From Odobenus rosmarus divergens (Eukaryota; Chordata; Mammalia; Carnivora; Odobenidae): a stretch of 64,000 nucleotides of DNA. The DNA is taken from contig NW_004450480.1 of assembly GCF_000321225.1 (NCBI RefSeq), positions 3,682,770-3,746,769 on the forward strand, in the 5' to 3' direction. The position numbers and the translations under genes are program-made. The notes beneath the pieces were generated by a model that made no database searches, was not told where the DNA came from, and worked only from the letters and a program-made list of their open reading frames with translations. Shown one piece after another: positions 22,661-33,040 of the stretch; the first letter of the stretch is position 1, and every line of letters starts with the position of its first letter.

Positions 22661-22959
22661 CTAAAAGAGGGGATTTTATAGCTTTCAAATAGCAATCAAA
22701 AAGAAAGGCTGTAAGTATCCAGTCTGGATTGGTGGGTATTTAACAGGTACAAACTTTACCAACACTTTGCTGGGAGTTCATCCAGTGGGAGGAAAGCCAC
22801 GTGGGCTTTGTGGTTGCACAGAGACTGGATAATAAAACAGATAAAACTTGGGCTGAAGTGAGGATTCAGGTGGGATCCCTGTATATATTTTATCACACGT
22901 TATGTCATTTCATTTTTTTTTTTTTTTAAGGACTTGACACATACATCAAGGTGAGGTTC
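22661..22959. other. No gene or repeat recognised
   Basis: Unassigned. A T run of about 17 bases lies at 22912-22928. Confidence 0.4.
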
Positions 22960-23140
22960 AGCAAATAAATTCAAGACTGGAGAAAACTTGAGAGATCAGT
23001 ATGATGCTGAAACATCTAAATTAGCCCTTAAAAGGTGGGGGATCAAAGAAGGCTTCCAAGAGGAAGGGACAGCCAGCTTGAGACCAGGAGGATGAGTCAG
23101 AGTTGGCTTCATGAAGAACACATCATGGGTAGGTTCACTC
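22960..23140 (-). mobile_element. L2, left part (split by an LTR)
   Basis: GAAGGCTTCCAAGAGGAAGG and GAGACCAGGAGGATGAGTCA match reversed L2 (GGAAGGCTTCCCTGAGGAGGTGACAT..). The element resumes at about 23630. Confidence 0.65.
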
Positions 23141-23144
23141 AATA

Positions 23145-23612
23145 GCCATTTCTAAACTCTTCTTCCTCTTGTCTTCCACAATAGAGGCTTGAAGAGGTAG
23201 TAGCTTCCTGGCCTCCCTTGAAGCCAGAGGGGTCTACATGACCAATTTCAGCCAATGCAACTCTAACAGAAGTCTGCTGGAAGTTTTTCTGGGGAAAAAA
23301 GTTTACTTTTCTCATGAAGAGACAGAAAAGGCTGGTTTAGCCCTTTCCCATTCTTCCTGCCTTGAATGTGGGTGTAACGCCTGGAGCCACAGTAGCCACT
23401 TTATGACCATGAGGGAACAGGGTGGAGACAAAAAGAAAGAAAACGGCACAGAGCCAGCCCTGTCATTATTGTGCTGCTACAGCATGCTAGGGGCTGCCTA
23501 CCTCCACGTTTCCTGTTATGTGACCAAAAAATGAGCCACTATTTGAACACCTCTAAGTCCAATTTTTTTTCATTGCTTGCAATCAAAAGCATTTCTAACT
23601 CATCTACTAGAC
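23145..23612 (+). mobile_element. MLT1-family LTR relic inside an L2
   Basis: TTCCTGGCCTCCCTTGAAGC, CATGACCAATTTCAGCCAAT, CACTTTATGACCATGAGGG, AATGAGCCACTATTTGAACA and CATTGCTTGCAATCAAAAGC with an ATTTCTAACTCAT end match forward MLT1-type LTRs. Confidence 0.75.
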
Positions 23613-23629
23613 AAAGTAGGAAAATAATT

Positions 23630-23939
23630 ACAAAAAAAGATGAGGTGTTCAAGGCAGAGGGTCCAATATATGCAAAAACCTGGAGGAGAGAAAGATGACA
23701 GCATATTTGAAGATGAGAGGTTCAATGTAAATGAAGTATATGTTGTTGGTGCTGGTGCTGGGTGCCGAATGCTGAGTACTAGTGCTGGCTGTGGTGAGAA
23801 TGACACTGGAGACTCACACAAGGGCTACACATGCAGGGCCTTCTACAGCTTTTAAGTTTAGAATTTGGACATTATCCATAACAGTGGGGCACCAGAGAAA
23901 GCCTTGTGTGTGTGAGCAGCTGAGATAGAGTTACATTCT
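23630..23939 (-). mobile_element. L2, right part
   Basis: GGTGTTCAAGGCAGAGGGTC, TATGCAAAAACCTGGAGGAG, CATGCAGGGCCTTCTACAGC and TTTAGAATTTGGACATTATC follow reversed L2 order after the LTR. Confidence 0.7.
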
Positions 23940-23992
23940 AAAAAGACCCTTCTGGAAAAAATTATAATAAATAAATAAAAAGACCCTTCTGG
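23940..23992. mobile_element. A-tail-only insertion with target duplication
   Basis: A 16-base direct repeat AAAAAGACCCTTCTGG lies at 23940-23955 and 23977-23992. Between them is a 21-base AT tract (AAAAAATTATAATAAATAAAT). This looks like an L1-driven insertion truncated down to its tail. The tail's AATAAATAAA resembles the CAN SINE tail, so the source may be a SINE. Sits in the L2. Confidence 0.7.
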
Positions 23993-23998
23993 TCTGAG

Positions 23999-24036
23999 TT
24001 CATTCATTAATAAATACTTTATGAGCGTGGAAAAGT
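23999..24036 (-). mobile_element. L2 3' end fragment
   Basis: GTTCATTCATTAATAAATAC and TTTATGAGC match a reversed L2 end. Too short to be firm. Confidence 0.45.
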
Positions 24037-24392
24037 AAATTGGTAGAACCACTTTGAAAAATTATTTTGAAGTATCTCTTAAAACTAAACATCCACTACT
24101 CTACACCCCAGCCATACCACAGCTAAGTACACATCCGAGAGAAATGAAGGCATATGCCCACCAGAGGATCACTCCAAGTATGTCCATAACAGCTTTACCC
24201 AAAATAGCCAGAACCAGGGGGCAACCCAAATGCCCACCAAGGCGAGAAGACCTAACTGATTTGCTGGCATCCTCATGCAATGGAAGCCTACATAGCAATA
24301 AAGAAGAATGAATTGTTACCACATGCAACGACATGAAGAATCAGAGCCCTGATGATGAGCAAAAGGAGCCTACAAAGAAGGGTAAACAGTTG
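24037..24392 (+). mobile_element. L1M fragment, left part (split)
   Basis: AATTGGTAGAACCACTTTGA, CAGCCATACCACAGCTAAGT, CGAGAGAAATGAAGGCATAT, GTCCATAACAGCTTTACCCA, AAATAGCCAGAACC, CCCAAATGCCCACCAA and GCAATAAAGAAGAATGAATT follow the L1 ORF2 end. It resumes near 24820. Confidence 0.8.
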
Positions 24393-24818
24393 TGTTAATC
24401 TGGGCCCTCCAAGGAGCTGCCAAGATTAAATGTCTGAGAGATGATTAGGGCAACCATTCCTGAGGGGAAATAAGGAGGTCGCTAGGAAAGGCTGGGAACC
24501 ATCAGACTGTGATGCAGGTCTGCTCCTTGTGAGGGAGAGGGGGGAGAGAAGGAAGGGGAGACGGAAGAGACCGTGTAGATCTAAGGAAGCTCAGCAAGGC
24601 TGGTGGGGAGTCCGTGAGCCAGAACTGCCAGTCAGAGGAGTTCCCCATCTCCCAGGAACTGCCCTGCACCAGCCTTCCTGCCGTGCCCAGTCAGAGGAAG
24701 GAGTACCAGCGGGAAGTGGGTTCTCCCATAGAGGAGGTGAGATATTTCAGAGCCCAGCAGAATCGGCTGTAGGTCAATCCCCATGGCCAAAGATCCGAGA
24801 GATGCATTTTCATGACAG
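24393..24818 (-). mobile_element. LTR-like insertion in an L1 (unnamed)
   Basis: The two L1 parts point to an insert of about 420 bases here. Its sequence (CTCCAAGGAGCTGCCAAGAT, GTCTGAGAGATGATTAGGGC, CTGGGAACCATCAGACTGTG) recalls reversed LTR relics, but I cannot name the family. Confidence 0.4.
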
Positions 24819-24819
24819 A

Positions 24820-25012
24820 ACAAGGAAAATCAATGTTCAGTGATAAAAGTACAGTGGTTACTTCCAGAATGAGTAGAGTTGGGGCTATGAGAGAGAGGGC
24901 ATGAAGAAGCCTTCTGGGCTGGCTGGAAATGTTCACTGTCTTGATGGGGGATGGTGACTGTGGAGTAAACACTCTTCAAGATACTGCCTAAAGTTGTGCA
25001 CTTCATAGAAAA
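24820..25012 (+). mobile_element. L1M fragment, right part
   Basis: AGTGGTTACTTCCAGAATGA, CTGGAAATGTTCACTGTCTT, GATGGGGGATGGTGACTGTG and AAGTTGTGCACTTCATAG match the L1M 3' region after the ORF2 end. Confidence 0.75.
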
Positions 25013-25021
25013 AAATAAGTT

Positions 25022-25150
25022 CGTACTGAGCATGCGCTATCAAATGCTGTGCTCAGCCGTGGGCACACAGGGGCGACTAGAGCAGACAGGGATGCTGCCC
25101 CCAAGGGGCACACGGGGGGAAGCATGGTCTGGAACACAAGGCCACAGTAT
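25022..25150 (-). mobile_element. L2 LINE 3' fragment
   Basis: AATGCTGTGCTCAGCCGTGG, GCACACAGGGGCGACTAGAG, CAGACAGGGATGCTGCCCCC and AAGGGGCACACGG resemble reversed L2 3' sequence. Confidence 0.65.
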
Positions 25151-26084
25151 CCCCGCTAAGGTGAGTAGCAGCAGTGAGCCCGGGGCATACAAGACTGTCT
25201 ACGGATGGTCAAGTCCAAGAAGCATTTCATCAAAGACTCTTGAAAAGAGAGAGTAAAGCAAAATGACAGACTTAGCAAGAACTGGAATGATAGATATAAA
25301 AGCAAGGCAGGAACCATTGGAACTGCTTGCAAAGGAAAACCGTTTTGGAGAGATCAGATACGGAAAAATTCTGTGTGACTGTTCACCACTGGGACCTCCG
25401 GGAGCCCCAAGCCCTGGGAACTGCATCTTTCCTGGAGTCAAGCTCCTCTCTCTGTACCCAGCAATCAGTTTCATTTACTTTACAGGGATCCGCTGGGAAA
25501 TTATGTCTGATATTTTCCAAAGCCCAAAAAGGGTTTCACACCTTTTCGAAGCCTGCTGGGAGACAGGTAAAAGAATGCAGCCTCTGGAGGGTAGGGGTGC
25601 CAATTAGGGCCACCTAGGACTAAACTGACCTATCATTTGGTAGCAATGCAAAATAGAACTCACCCTGTTCTGGATAACTGAGGATTTCTCCTGTGACTTC
25701 ATTTGCTCACAGAAAGTTTTCTATAGAAAAGTGCCATTATTGATCATCCCTTAAGGAAATTTTTTTATTTTTTCATCCCAAATAACTTTGGTGTTTTTCC
25801 AGGGCTTCTAGTATCAGCCTTTAATTTCCAACCATTTTCAACTTAAGATGGTGATGTTGACTGTCAGGCTTTGAAACAAAACATGTAAATATATATATAT
25901 ATATATTTTTTCAAGTCATCATGCCCTCAAAATGTGAGCTCCCCACAGCTTTCCAGAAGGAAGAACTATGAATAGAACATTTTACACTTGTCAAATTTTT
26001 CCTAGGCTTTTTTTTTTAACTGTCCTATCTTCTCAGTCTGTGATAAATGCAAAAAAAAAAAAAAAAAGTATCTCTCCAATAATT
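25151..26084. other. Unassigned; (TA)n and A/T runs
   Basis: No repeat family or gene seen. A TA run of about 20 bases lies at 25888-25907 and an A run of about 18 at 26050-26067. The opposed frames at 25199-25617 shadow each other. Confidence 0.4.
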
Positions 26085-26470
26085 TACTGTGTTGAGATGT
26101 CAGTGTAATTGAGTAACCCAAGTTAAGCACTTCAGGAAAATTTCCATCAGGTACCATCATGTTCTCTGGCCTAAGCTTTATTTAAACTCACTGGATCAAT
26201 CTGAATCAATTTGACATGTACACACTTCAGGGCATGGTTAGTTTCAAATCAATTAAGCTGCTTATGACTTTAGGATTAAGAACCCAAGATTATAAAACAT
26301 TAATATAAAAATCGCAAATTATAAAGTGAAAAGTAACATCTCCACCTAACATTTCATAAAAATCACGAGAATCATTAGGTAAGCTTCATTAAACAAACAA
26401 GGTTAGAGTAATTAGGTGGTAAATTGAGTACGGTGGTTTCCAAAGGCTCTAATTGGGATGGGCCGAACAG
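26085..26470. promoter_or_regulatory. TAAT-rich repeat-free stretch, possible enhancer
   Basis: AT-rich, non-repetitive, with many homeodomain-type cores: CAATAATTTAC, TGTAATTGAG, ATCAATTTGAC, AATCAATTAAGCTG, GAGTAATTAGGTGG, TCTAATTGGG. No coding frame. The density resembles developmental enhancers, but the composition alone raises TAAT counts. Confidence 0.25.
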
Positions 26471-26864
26471 TTTAATAAAAGTAAGGAAGCCAGGGTCAAG
26501 TGCAGCCTGTGGCAAAACGCGGATCTGAAAACAACTCCTCAGTGATCTGGGGGCCCTTGCAGCAGAAGCACAGAGCTCCTTGAGGAGAGAGTGGGCTTAA
26601 CACTTTCTGGTTCTTCCCTGACCTTGGCCGGGCTGCCCTGCACCACTGGACGCAAGATAAGGACCTACTCTTGCCTGGAGCCAGCAGGCAGCCACCTGAA
26701 AGCATTTTAAGGATCGCAATGTAATGTGATTCCTACCTTCTAGAGTTACTTGGAATTTTTCTCTCCTGGTTCTGGAGCTCACGGAAAGGAAGTAAAGAGG
26801 AGGGACTCAATTAGATTTTCCACTAAAATAATGAGGACTTCTAGGTCTCTTGATAAGTTTGATC
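26471..26864. other. No gene or repeat recognised
   Basis: Unassigned sequence between the TAAT-rich stretch and a MIR. Confidence 0.4.
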
Positions 26865-27020
26865 GTTCTCAATTATCCTAACAATTCCTCTGAGGAGGAA
26901 GTGGGTTTCCTTATTTCTTACTGTGTTAGACACCGAAGCACAGAAAAGTTAGGTAACTTCTCCCACAGTCACACAGCAAGGAAGGGGCAGAACCCAAGTC
27001 GGTGTCATTCAGAAAGATAG
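26865..27020 (-). mobile_element. MIR SINE
   Basis: CTCAATTATCCTAACAATTC, CTCTGAGGAGGAAGTGGG, GTTAGGTAACTTCTCCCACA and GTCACACAGCAAGGAAGGGG match MIR. Confidence 0.8.
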
Positions 27021-27054
27021 GTTCTTCACCTCTGCAGGGTGAAGAGGCCTCTGG

Positions 27055-27440
27055 CATTCACTTATTCAACATGTATCAACTGGGGGCCTTTGCGTTCCCT
27101 GTACCTCCTCTCCTCCAGGGCTAAAGCTCCAGGGCAAACCAAACAGCCAGGTTCCTGCCCTCATGGGGCTTTCAGTCCAGGGCGGAGTCTACTGAAAAGT
27201 AAATAAACAAATTGATAAAGTAAGAGTGATAATGCTCTGCAGAGCATGTTCAAAGGGTACCGTGAGAGTAACTGGTGGCATCTTTCATTGCGTGGTCAAC
27301 TCTTACGAGAGGGAGCTGAGGTTTGAGGGTGCGAGCTATCCTGAGTTTAAGGAGAAGGACACTCAGCGCCAAGGGGAAAGACACGTGCAGAGTCCCCAAG
27401 TTAAAAACAGGACCTCCACACCTGCCTCCCCTCTTCATCT
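27055..27440 (-). mobile_element. L2, left part (split by an LTR)
   Basis: TCACTTATTCAACATGTATC, CAGGTTCCTGCCCTCATGGG, GCTTTCAGTCCAGGGCGGAG and GAAAAGTAAATAAACAAATT are the reversed L2 3' end and upstream. It resumes at 27695. Confidence 0.75.
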
Positions 27441-27444
27441 ATTT

Positions 27445-27690
27445 TCCTCCCCTTGAATCTGTGGGCACCCCGTGACTTACTCTGACCAGTAGAATGTGGT
27501 GCAGTGACAGCGTTTTGGTCCTGAGCCTAAGATTCTGGCAATTTCCTCTTTCACCCTCCTGGAGCTCTGACCCAACATGTAAAGGGATCCGGCTACATTG
27601 CTGGAGAGACCATGCAGAGCCCAGCTAACCCACAGAACTGTGAGAAAGACCCACAGTTGCTGCTGCAAGTCCCCACGCTTCGGGATGGCT
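27445..27690 (+). mobile_element. MLT1-family LTR relic inside an L2
   Basis: GAATCTGTGGGCACCCCGTG, ACTTACTCTGACCAGTAGAA, TGTGGTGCAGTGACAGCG, CATGCAGAGCCCAGCTAACC and CACAGAACTGTGAGAAAGAC match forward MLT1 LTRs. Confidence 0.75.
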
Positions 27691-27694
27691 GTGT

Positions 27695-28210
27695 GACTGG
27701 AGTGAAGTAGAGCAAAGGGCAGTGGTTAGAGGGTGAAGCTGGACATCATTCTCCCCCAGGAGCTAGATCCGGTGGGACCTGTGAGTCGGGTAAGCAGTTG
27801 GGACGTCACTCATGTGATCAGGAGCCACTGGAAGGTTTAAGGGGCATGACGTGATCTGATGATTTACATATTTTTCAAGCTTATTCTGGCTGTTGTGTAG
27901 TGAGTGAATCGTGGAGGTGGGTGGGGGAAGAGTAAGAGAAGAGGCGAGGAGACATCAGGTAGGCGGCCGCTGTGGGAATGCAGGCAAACTGAACCAAGGT
28001 GGTGGCAGTGGAAATTCAGTGAACCGATTCATGTCATGCTTTGGAGATAGAGTCAAAAGTACGTGCTGCTAGATGGAGTGTGGTGGGACTGACTGGCTGA
28101 GGATAACTCTGTGATCTTTGGTTTGAAGAACTCAGCTGATGGTACACGGTTCTCTGAGTGTGCTCCCAGGGGCTCTGACATTTAGCGATGAGGAGAGAGA
28201 GGATTCAGCC
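27695..28210 (-). mobile_element. L2, right part
   Basis: CAGGAGCCACTGGAAGGTTT, GACGTGATCTGATGATTTAC, TTATTCTGGCTGTTGTGTAG, AACCAAGGTGGTGGCAGTGG and GGATAACTCTGTGATCTTTG line up with reversed L2 ORF2 and UTR. Confidence 0.8.
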
Positions 28211-28771
28211 ACAGAGGCAAAGAAGGAGGGGCCAGTGAGGTGGGAAGAAAACCCAGAGTCTGTAAGGGTCACAGACACCAGGGGAATATTTTTGTTAAGA
28301 ACAAGGAAGAATCAAATGAAGTCAAATAAGATAAGGACAGGTACGACTGTTGGTTCCATGAGGTTCGCTGGTGACCTATTAAGTCATTGGTAACCCATGA
28401 AGGAAACATCCAGAAGGATTACACATTTCCTAAGAAGAGAAATTTGTCCTCACCCTTCCCTAATCAGTGCCATGATAATATTTAACCCCCTAAGTCTTCT
28501 TTGTTCAACACAGGGGTGGAAAGAGAATACAAGAATCCTGAATTGACTGGCTTTAAACTTTAAAAGAGGGAGTTTTCCCACAGATGTCATCAGGAAGAAT
28601 GAAGGCTCAAAAGGGAGTATACAGAAATGAGTTATAAGAATGCAGAATAAAAACACAAAGTAAGTTAAATTTGATATGCATCTTTAATACATGGCTCAAA
28701 AATACTGTACCTGCTGCCTCAGTACCCAGACTCTCCCAGGAAAAAGGTCAGCATTAGCTTTAGTAGGGTCT
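28211..28771. other. No gene or repeat recognised
   Basis: Unassigned sequence between an L2 and a hAT relic. Confidence 0.4.
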
Positions 28772-28986
28772 ACGGCAGTGGTGCTCAACTGGGAGTGGGT
28801 GATCCCTCCCCAAGAGATATTTGGTGATATCTAGAGACATCTGGGGTTACAACTGGGGAGTGCTACTGGCATCTAGTGAGTAGAGATCAGGGAAGCTGCT
28901 AACCATCCTACAATGCACAGGACAGCCTCCACAACACAGAATCATCTGGCCCCACATGTCAATAGTACCAATGTCAAGAAACCCTG
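28772..28986 (+). mobile_element. hAT-Charlie non-autonomous DNA transposon
   Basis: GGCAGTGGTGCTCAACTGGG start, GATATTTGGTGATATCTAGA, GACATCTGGGGTTACAACTG, GTGCTACTGGCATCTAGTGA, CATCCTACAATGCACAGGAC and AGAAACCCTGG end form a near full-length short hAT element. Confidence 0.85.
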
Positions 28987-29478
28987 GCTTATAGGTAGTC
29001 CTGGTTGTAGAGAAAGAAAGTAACCTATCATAAGGCATTAGTAAAGAAAACCAGGAGTCGGAATTCCTTCCTCATCCAGCTAATCACCTCCAGCTTGCTT
29101 CACTCTGTTGACCAGACTGTGGAGTTAAGGAGGCCAGGGGCCTTGGCTCAGCCTCTTTCTGGTCATTTACCCGTGTTTCCTCTGGGACCACAGCCTGTAC
29201 CCCAAACTCCAAAGACCTCTCATCCAGCACAAGAAGAGGCTGTAACCATATTTCCAGTACCACTTTAACAATGATTGTGAAAGAACTATTTTTATTGGTA
29301 GCACTACACTTCATATAACAAGATGGTGTTAAGGGTTAGTGGAATTTTTCTTATTGTCCTGAGATGTCTGCTAAGGACAAAGGATATTAATGCCCATCTT
29401 CTAGGTACAGAGACCTGATCTTTGAGAATCAAAAGGAACAGCCACCTCAGGGCTGTCTTTGGGGTAATTCTCAGGAAA
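28987..29478. other. No gene or repeat recognised
   Basis: Unassigned sequence before the triplet tract. Confidence 0.4.
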
Positions 29479-29706
29479 ATCACCATCTCCACCACCACTA
29501 CCATCACCTCCACCATTGTCAGCTCCACCATCACCTTCATCACCTCCATCACCTCCATCACCACCTTCTCCATATTCCTCACCTCCACCATCACCTTCAT
29601 CACCTCCATCACTATCACCTCCACCACCATCACCTTTATCACCTGCAACACCTCCATCACTACCTTCATAACCTCCATCACCATCACCTTCATCATCTCC
29701 ATCAAT
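29479..29706. repeat. Imperfect CAT/CAC/CTC triplet tract
   Basis: About 228 bases built from ATCACC, TCCACC and TTCATC triplets with period three and larger 24-30-base echoes. Having almost no stop codons, it keeps frames open on both strands (145 codons forward; 135 and 110 reverse), giving Thr/Ile/Ser-, Val/Met/Glu- or Gly/Asp-rich products. I do not read these as genes. Confidence 0.9.
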
Positions 29707-30737
29707 GCCACTGCTATGGAGAGAGCAAGTCACTTTCTGGGACAGTGTAGGATTTTTGAAGAGAGGCCCTTTCCTTTTCTTTTCTTCCCCTCAATGAGGA
29801 GTTGTATTCCCACCTCCAGAGCCAGAAAAGGGAGGCCCAGAGAGAAGACCTCCTGGTGACTGCAGGTATCTGCAGGCAAAAGAGATTAGAATTCCATTTG
29901 CTGATTGGAGGATCTGCTGGCATTCCTTCGTGTAACCAGAAAGAGAACGATGGAATCAGAGTAGGATGGCGTAGTGCAGTCCACCAGGAAAGAACAGGGC
30001 CAGGAACACCCTGCTCTGAGTCCCTGGTCCCCAGTTCTTGAGAAGTACAGAGGTTGGATGTCATACATGCCTAGAGGCCCTGAAGCTTGCCCAGGAAGGC
30101 AGAGGAGCAAGGATTCTTTACCATGGGGACCAAGAGGTCCCCACACAGAGTATTATGGTGGGGTCAGCTAGAAGTTGTGGCCAGATCCAGGAAGGGACCA
30201 ACAGCATGCAGGAAGGTGCTGGGAAATAGGCTCCTTGCAAGGCCAACTGGACAAAGCCCATAGAACTTTGGGGCAATGGCAGCACTGGGCAACTAGGGAG
30301 AAGTCTGCAGGTTCGCCAGGTCTAGGGAAGAGGCCTGGACAGTGCTTCCTCTCCTTCCTGCTGCCCCTCCCTCTATACAAGCCAGTGCAGGGAGGGGGGT
30401 GGCGAGGGCAGAGGTTATGAGAGAACATCCTCCCTTTCCCTCCAGACCCTCAGAATCATAGTTCAAGCCCGACCCAGGGCCAGAGCAGGAAAAGGGCTTT
30501 CAATCCAAAAGGAGACTGATGTTTTAAAATGTACAAGACAGAGCCTAAAAAAACTAAAGTGATGGTTTTAGTAAAGGAACTGGTAAATTATAGAATTCAG
30601 CTGAACTTCTAAGGATGTGTTTCCTGATGGAAAATGTCAGGTAGCTGGGTTAAGGGCAATGATTAGAAACAATAAAGTCATTTCTTATCTATCCCGCCGT
30701 TGAATGCAGACACTTGAAAACATAGGTTACACGGTAG
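29707..30737. other. No gene or repeat recognised
   Basis: Just over 1 kb unassigned. The several overlapping frames on both strands are mutual shadows. Confidence 0.4.
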
Positions 30738-30950
30738 TGAGGAGTGGCCCTATGTCAGGCACTGAGCTGGGTCTCATCCTCACACCACCCTGGCTGGTAG
30801 GCATGGTCAGAACCATTACTACTCTCATCTCTGTTCTGTTGATGATAAATTGAGGCTCACACCATGGCCACATAGCAACTAAATGACAGTTAAGGTTCAA
30901 ACCCAGGGTAGTATTACTTGAAAATCTAATATTTTAACCCCGCTTCCTTC
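30738..30950 (-). mobile_element. MIR SINE
   Basis: CCTATGTCAGGCACTGAGCT, GGTCTCATCCTCACACCACC, GTTGATGATAAATTGAGGCT, CACATAGCAACTAAATGACA and AAGGTTCAAACCCAGGGTAG follow MIR order. Confidence 0.85.
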
Positions 30951-31361
30951 AGAATGCCTTATTTAATCACAACAGCAGAAACCAGAGCATACTAGTATGC
31001 ATGATTGCAGGCTGCAATCAAAAGACTACTGCTCCATTTTTTTTTTTTTTGACAACTAAAATTAATTTCTTTGTCAGGCCCCCCATCCTGGAGGCAGAAA
31101 CAAAATTGTTCTCTTTTAGGAATTTCTCTACTCTCCCCCAGGCTGACTGCGAGCTCCAGAGGTCCTCAGGAGTATCAGGGCACGAGGTGCAGGTGTGGTT
31201 ACAGCCTCCTTGAGGCTTAAATGACCCTTTCCATGCTCTGCCTGGCACCCTGAGTCTTTCTCAGGTTCTTTCTGCCTAAACTCCCCGATGGGCCATCTCT
31301 ACCTAACTGATTCCACACTAAGCTGAGCATGGAACCCTGGGGTCTTCCTTCATCTATCCAG
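30951..31361. other. No gene or repeat recognised
   Basis: Unassigned. A 14-base T run lies at about 31038-31051. Confidence 0.4.
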
Positions 31362-31548
31362 GGAATGGCTAGGGACCCAGCCTCTGGAGTCAGATTAGTT
31401 ATGTGACTCTGCTTTGTGCCTCAGTTTCCCTCTCTGTAAAATCAATGGTCTCATAGGGATGTTAGAGGATTAGAAAAGAAAATATCCATAGGATGCTTAG
31501 AATAGTGCCTGGCACATCGCAAATGCTCGACTAAAGTTAACTGTCATT
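31362..31548 (+). mobile_element. MIR SINE
   Basis: CAGCCTCTGGAGTCAGATTA, TTTGTGCCTCAGTTTCCCTC, TCTGTAAAATCAATGGTCTC, GAATAGTGCCTGGCACATCG and CAAATGCTCGACTAAAG follow MIR order. Confidence 0.92.
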
Positions 31549-32044
31549 GGGGGTGGGAGGGAAGAAAACACTGACTCTCACTGAGCAAGTCTTTGTCTTA
31601 TGCTTAGACAGTAACTTTAAAATTCAAAATGCTGAAACTTTAACCCTTTCATTCCCTGGATTCTGTAGGTCCTTTCTTTCCCTAGACAATAAAAGCAAAC
31701 GGTCTGGCTTCACAAATTGGGGAGTTTGGGGGTGGAGTGTGGTTTAACATCTCAAGAGCCCACCCTACCCAGCCACAGGCGGACAATTCTGTTTGAGACC
31801 CTCTGAGCTGTCCTGCACTCACCCCGCAATTCCTACTGCCTCCCCCCCGAAACACACCCCTCACTACCACCATCTTCGCTGTCTATAGGGTAGAATTCTC
31901 TGGCCTGCAACTCCCCTACAAAAACTGACACAGTTTATCTTGCAATCATACCCATGCATTGGATCTTTGTCATAATCTTTGGAAAAAAGGAAAAAGAAAA
32001 AAAAGCAGAATCGTCTCTCAGCTACCACCCTTTTTTTTTTTAAA
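31549..32044. other. No gene or repeat recognised
   Basis: Unassigned sequence with several short A and T runs. Confidence 0.4.
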
Positions 32045-32485
32045 CAAAATTGTGTATACTCACAAATTTGTTCATAATTGTGACACTTGGGTTTTCCATT
32101 CTACAAAGGCATGTAAACAGATTAGAATGGAGTTCTGCCATGTATATCTCTTAGCCATATGTCTAACATGTAAACATATTGCCCCTGTAATCAAATCTGC
32201 TAAAAAAATCTTTTTTGCATTATGGAAAACTTCAAACATATATGAGAGTGGACCCAACAGGACCACCGATGTCCAGGCCCTCATTATTCTCAACTCATGG
32301 CCAATCCTGCTTTGTCCATCCCTACCCATATATTTTGAAGCAAACCTCAGAGATCCTATCATTTCATCTGCAAATATCACTGCATTTCTCAAAACGGGGA
32401 ACGCTCTTTTACAACATAGCACCGTTATCACAACTTTTGGAAAAAGTAATGATTCCTTAATATCATCAAAAAGCCAATCAGTGTT
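32045..32485 (-). mobile_element. L1M-like LINE fragment
   Basis: GCATTATGGAAAACTTCAAA, ATATATGAGAGTGGACCC, CTCAACTCATGGCCAATCCT, ATATATTTTGAAGCAAACCT, CATTTCATCTGCAAATATCA and TGATTCCTTAATATCATCAA match an old L1 3'-region repeat. The 181-codon frame here lies in it and ends in a T run (phenylalanines). Strand fairly uncertain. Confidence 0.65.
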
Positions 32486-32639
32486 CTTTTTTTTTTTTTT
32501 TTAGCAGCATCCAGTTTGATGTATCAGGGATGGTATTTGCACCTTTCAAATTGTTTTAGGAAACAGCCTGAGCCTGTCCAGATGAATAATTCCATCCCTC
32601 CCTTTTCTTCACAGACAGGAACATCATAGCCAAACCCAC

Positions 32640-32900
32640 AGCCGGTTTTGCTAAGAACTCCAAAAAGGCGATCACGTGTCAAATAACCATGGAGACGCGG
32701 TTACAAAAGGAACCCTTATTCCTTGCTCCCTTGTTTAGACAGAGCAATCTAGAAGCTGCTGAGCATGGAGGGAGGAGGCGAGTGCTGCCTGTGGCGGCGT
32801 GCACCTGACAGTGTGCTGCTGGGCAGCCCCAGGGGGGTCAGGAGCGCCCCAAGGCCTCCGCCAGCTGCTGTCAGTCCCTGGGATTAGCGCGCTCCTGGGG
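32640..32900. promoter_or_regulatory. E-box, X-box-like site and CpG patch
   Basis: Repeat-free. CACGTG at 32673-32678 is followed by AACCATGGAGAC (32685-32696), close to an RFX X-box half (GTTGCCATGGAGAC), then a GC-rich part with GGCGGCGTGCAC and TTAGCGCGCTCC. Suggestive of a regulatory element only; no transcript evidence here. Confidence 0.3.
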
Positions 32901-33002
32901 GAGCTGCCCTGACCACAGCGCTGGAAGAATTAGAATCTCCAGACTTCCCTTGTTAGTTTCTTCTAATGGTTCAGGAGAATCCAGCAGAGAACTCATCTGA
33001 GG

Positions 33003-33040
33003 TATTATTATTATTATTATTATTATTACTATTATTATAT
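33003..33040. repeat. (TAT)n / (ATT)n microsatellite
   Basis: About twelve TAT/ATT triplets with one ACT interruption. Confidence 0.95.

Noticed and set aside
29304..29859. 145-, 135- and 110-codon frames on both strands
   Set aside because: Product of a low-complexity triplet tract.
31959..32504. 181-codon forward frame
   Set aside because: Covers an L1-like fragment and ends in a poly-T phenylalanine run.
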